A DNA stretch of 7,025 bases from CAYUPI01 sp964446585 (lineage in GTDB: Bacteria; Verrucomicrobiota; Verrucomicrobiia; Limisphaerales; UBA8199): the NCBI GenBank assembly GCA_964446585.1, contig CAYUPI010000116.1:1-7025 (forward strand), written 5' to 3'. The notes beneath the pieces are model-generated. The model was not told the DNA's origin. It saw only the letters and a list, made by a program, of their open reading frames with translations, and made no database searches. The first letter of the stretch is position 1. Each line of letters begins with the position of its first letter. Position numbers and translations under genes: made by a program. Positions 5,993-7,025 of this stretch are shown here, piece by piece.

Positions 5993-6646
5993 ATGGGATT
6001 CAAGATTCAAAGGGCAATAAAATCCAGGGTGCCCGAGGCCCGGCCAAAGCAGCGGGAACCCGCCAATAAGCCGAACCACCGTGTGGCCAACTCCCGGGAC
6101 GGACTGGCCCTCGAGGATCTTTTGCGGCGAATGGTCGGGAGGATGACGCCGAACTTCGCCTTGCGCGAGGACCTCCATCAGGAAGCCTTGATTCATCTTT
6201 GGCGGATGGAAACTCGCCGTCCGGGCCAAACCAAAAGCTGGTACGCGCAGAGCTGCAAATTTCATCTGTCTCACTATCTGGCCTCCGGATGCAGCGTGGA
6301 TTCCGTCAAGCGCGGACGCGGCCATTCACGCTACGACGAAGATTGCGTGCAACCCGAGGGGTTTCCCGAGCTGGTGGAATCAGGCAACTCGGTCGTGAGC
6401 CAGGTGAGCGCGTGGGATTTGATTTCGGTTCTGTCTCCCCATCTTTGCCCGCGTGAACTGGCGGTGCTCGACAGCCTCGCCGACGGGTTAGGCGGGCGTG
6501 AAATCGGTCGGAAACTCAACCTGAGTTTTAAGACGGTGGACGCCCACCGCGGCCACATCAAAGAGAAACTGGCCCTCCGCAACCACACCGAGCTGATCAG
6601 CTTCGCCGCCCGGTGGGCAGCCATGCAGACGGCCGCGCGCACGTAA
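5993..6646 (+). CDS. Hybrid regulator: sigma region 2-like N-terminal half plus LuxR/NarL-type HTH
   Basis: The protein has 217 residues. Residues about 38-105 resemble sigma-70 region 2: LEDLLRRMVGRMTPNFALREDLHQEALIHLWRM (compare the D(L/V).QE..L.LW helix that binds core polymerase), then a W-Y-A-Q-S.KF.L..YL helix and a basic SVDSVKRGRG. Residues about 150-210 are a LuxR-type helix-turn-helix: LCPRELAVLDSLADGLGGREIGRKLNLSFKTVDAHRGHIKEKLALRNHTELISFAARWA, with the KTVDAHR recognition helix. A classical sigma region 4 is absent, so LuxR-like DNA binding takes its place; there is no receiver domain. It may steer polymerase or simply activate transcription. The first 30 or so residues are basic and low-complexity, and codons 2-6 read a tandem GATTCAA heptamer, so the true start may be a later codon (GTG at 6029 or 6083). 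No strong ribosome-binding site marks ATG 5993. Coding status is well supported, mechanism inferred. Confidence 0.85.
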   Translation: MGFKIQRAIKSRVPEARPKQREPANKPNHRVANSRDGLALEDLLRRMVGRMTPNFALREDLHQEALIHLWRMETRRPGQTKSWYAQSCKFHLSHYLASGCSVDSVKRGRGHSRYDEDCVQPEGFPELVESGNSVVSQVSAWDLISVLSPHLCPRELAVLDSLADGLGGREIGRKLNLSFKTVDAHRGHIKEKLALRNHTELISFAARWAAMQTAART

Positions 6647-6687
6647 GCCGTTCGTATCTCATAGTTCTTCCCAAACCGAAGGTTTGG

Positions 6688-6703
6688 CTCATACCAGCCC
6701 AGG
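6688..6703 (+). repeat. Left arm of perfect 16-bp inverted repeat
   Basis: CTCATACCAGCCCAGG is the exact reverse complement of 6853-6868. It joins hairpin H1 to the 5' half of hairpin H2, so the same bases can pair either locally or with the distant arm. Confidence 0.9.
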
Positions 6704-6852
6704 TCGAAGGCCTGGGTTCATAGCCCGGAGGAAATGGAAGCGCTGAAGGCGCGCCTCTTTCTCACCGGCGCGACGTCGCAATGGCGCAACCCGATGACGC
6801 AGGCTTTCAGCCTGCAATCCTCCAACGTCGGCGATGAACCCAGGGCGATTGC

Positions 6853-6868
6853 CCTGGGCTGGTATGAG
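6853..6868 (-). repeat. Right arm of perfect 16-bp inverted repeat
   Basis: CCTGGGCTGGTATGAG (plus strand) mirrors 6688-6703 exactly. It covers the 3' half of hairpin H5 and the linker to H6. Confidence 0.9.
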
Positions 6869-6885
6869 ACAGGCCTTCAGCCTGG

Positions 6886-7025
6886 TACGTGCACAATTTT
6901 TTTATGCGCCGCCGAAAAACAAAAAGAAATGGTACGATTTGCGTTTTTCACCGTAACAGGACACCCTTGAAGGAAATCTCTGCAAAAGTTTTTGAACGTG
7001 TAACGCTTTGAGCGGATCAGAGAGC
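6886..7025. other. AT-richer right end, no gene; possible upstream region of a gene outside the window
   Basis: After the hairpin element the base composition changes: a T7 run (6897-6903), A-rich stretches, and GAAAAAC (6914-6920) mirrored by GTTTTTC (6943-6949). The final 40 bp contain CAAAAGTTTTTG followed by GTGTAACG (6998-7005). The GTAAC core resembles the -35 class used by many ECF sigma factors, which is only suggestive. No open frame starts here convincingly; the next gene is presumably beyond the edge. Confidence 0.4.

Larger units (their letters stand above)
6671..6885. repeat. Composite palindromic element: six hairpins in one large inverted repeat
   Basis: There are six hairpins. 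H1 6671-6687 has a 7-bp stem CCAAACC and loop GAA. H2 6698-6716 has an 8-bp stem with one G-T pair (CCCAGGTC) and loop GAA. H3 6740-6752 is GCGCT, loop GAA, GGCGC. H4 6799-6815 is GCAGGCT, loop TTC, AGCCTGC. H5 6839-6858 is CCCAGGGC, loop GATT, GCCCTGGG. H6 6870-6884 is CAGGC, CTTCA, GCCTG. The left three carry GAA and the right half TTC, so the halves are inverted copies. Linkers mirror each other too: 6688-6703 with 6853-6868 (16 bp), 6711-6721 with 6834-6844 (11 bp) and GGAGGA 6727-6732 with TCCTCC 6818-6823. All pairs centre at about 6775-6778, where GCGACGTCGC (6770-6779) is itself a palindrome. It begins 24 bp after the hybrid regulator stop. The organisation recalls REP/REPIN elements moved by TnpA-REP (RAYT) transposases, but none is in the window. 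Confidence 0.85.

Noticed and set aside
6671..6885. CRISPR array or integron attC cluster
   Set aside because: There are no identical direct repeats with regular spacers and no cas genes. No attC core sites or integrase are seen; the hairpins have different stems.
6870..6903. Rho-independent terminator formed by the last hairpin and the T7 run
   Set aside because: The T-run starts 12 bases after the stem, too far for a classical terminator; it is not called as one.
6734..6970. 78-codon open frame across the hairpin element
   Set aside because: It runs straight through the palindromes and the T-run, so its sequence is explained by the repeats. The translation matches no family.
6998..7025. 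GTAACG as an ECF promoter -35 element
   Set aside because: A five-base core with no verified -10 box and no visible gene start is not enough; it is mentioned only as suggestive.

Overview
The window is about 7 kb of moderately GC-rich bacterial DNA. It most likely comes from a soil or freshwater verrucomicrobium of the Pedosphaera/Limisphaera type. The evidence is the large type II secretion-like pseudopilin with an N-terminal FTLIELLVVIAIIAILAALLLP segment and a late H...CD.HVEW motif, the ECF sigma relative starting MSDTDLELLARYGQQNAEDAF, and the small MKIVLQH protein. All three are styles I associate with that phylum. The assignment is made from protein character only, not from a marker gene.

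Layout. Positions 2-184 hold the C-terminus of a cupin-type protein, followed by about 320 bp with no convincing gene and a possible one-helix membrane protein (509-730). On the minus strand, 3372-743 is a two-gene operon. It encodes a cytosolic triple-PAS histidine kinase and, overlapping it by 4 bp, a receiver plus LuxR-type DNA-binding response regulator. Divergent from it, after a 233-bp spacer with an AAAATCC-like heptamer repeat, is an intact ECF sigma factor (3606-4184). It converges on a minus-strand pseudopilin gene (5023-4208), with a perfect 14-bp palindrome in the 23-bp gap. On the plus strand follow a truncated sigma-factor remnant (5160-5474), a small conserved-looking protein (5700-5942) and a protein that joins a sigma region 2-like half to a LuxR/NarL-type helix-turn-helix (5993-6646).

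The last 380 bp contain no gene. From 6671 to 6885 there is a dense composite of six hairpins. It is organised as one large imperfect inverted repeat centred near 6777, with a perfect 16-bp pair of arms, a further 11-bp pair and, in most hairpins, a GAA loop (left half) or TTC loop (right half) on stems of unrelated sequence. This is the least explained and most interesting structure here. It resembles a REP/REPIN-type mobile palindrome in organisation, but no transposase is visible.

Together this looks like an accessory regulatory neighbourhood: one phosphorelay, one complete ECF sigma factor, one decayed sigma gene and one hybrid sigma/LuxR protein within about 6 kb, mixed with repeats and broken genes. 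Only the kinase-regulator pair can be confidently joined functionally. The targets of all the regulators are unknown from this sequence.
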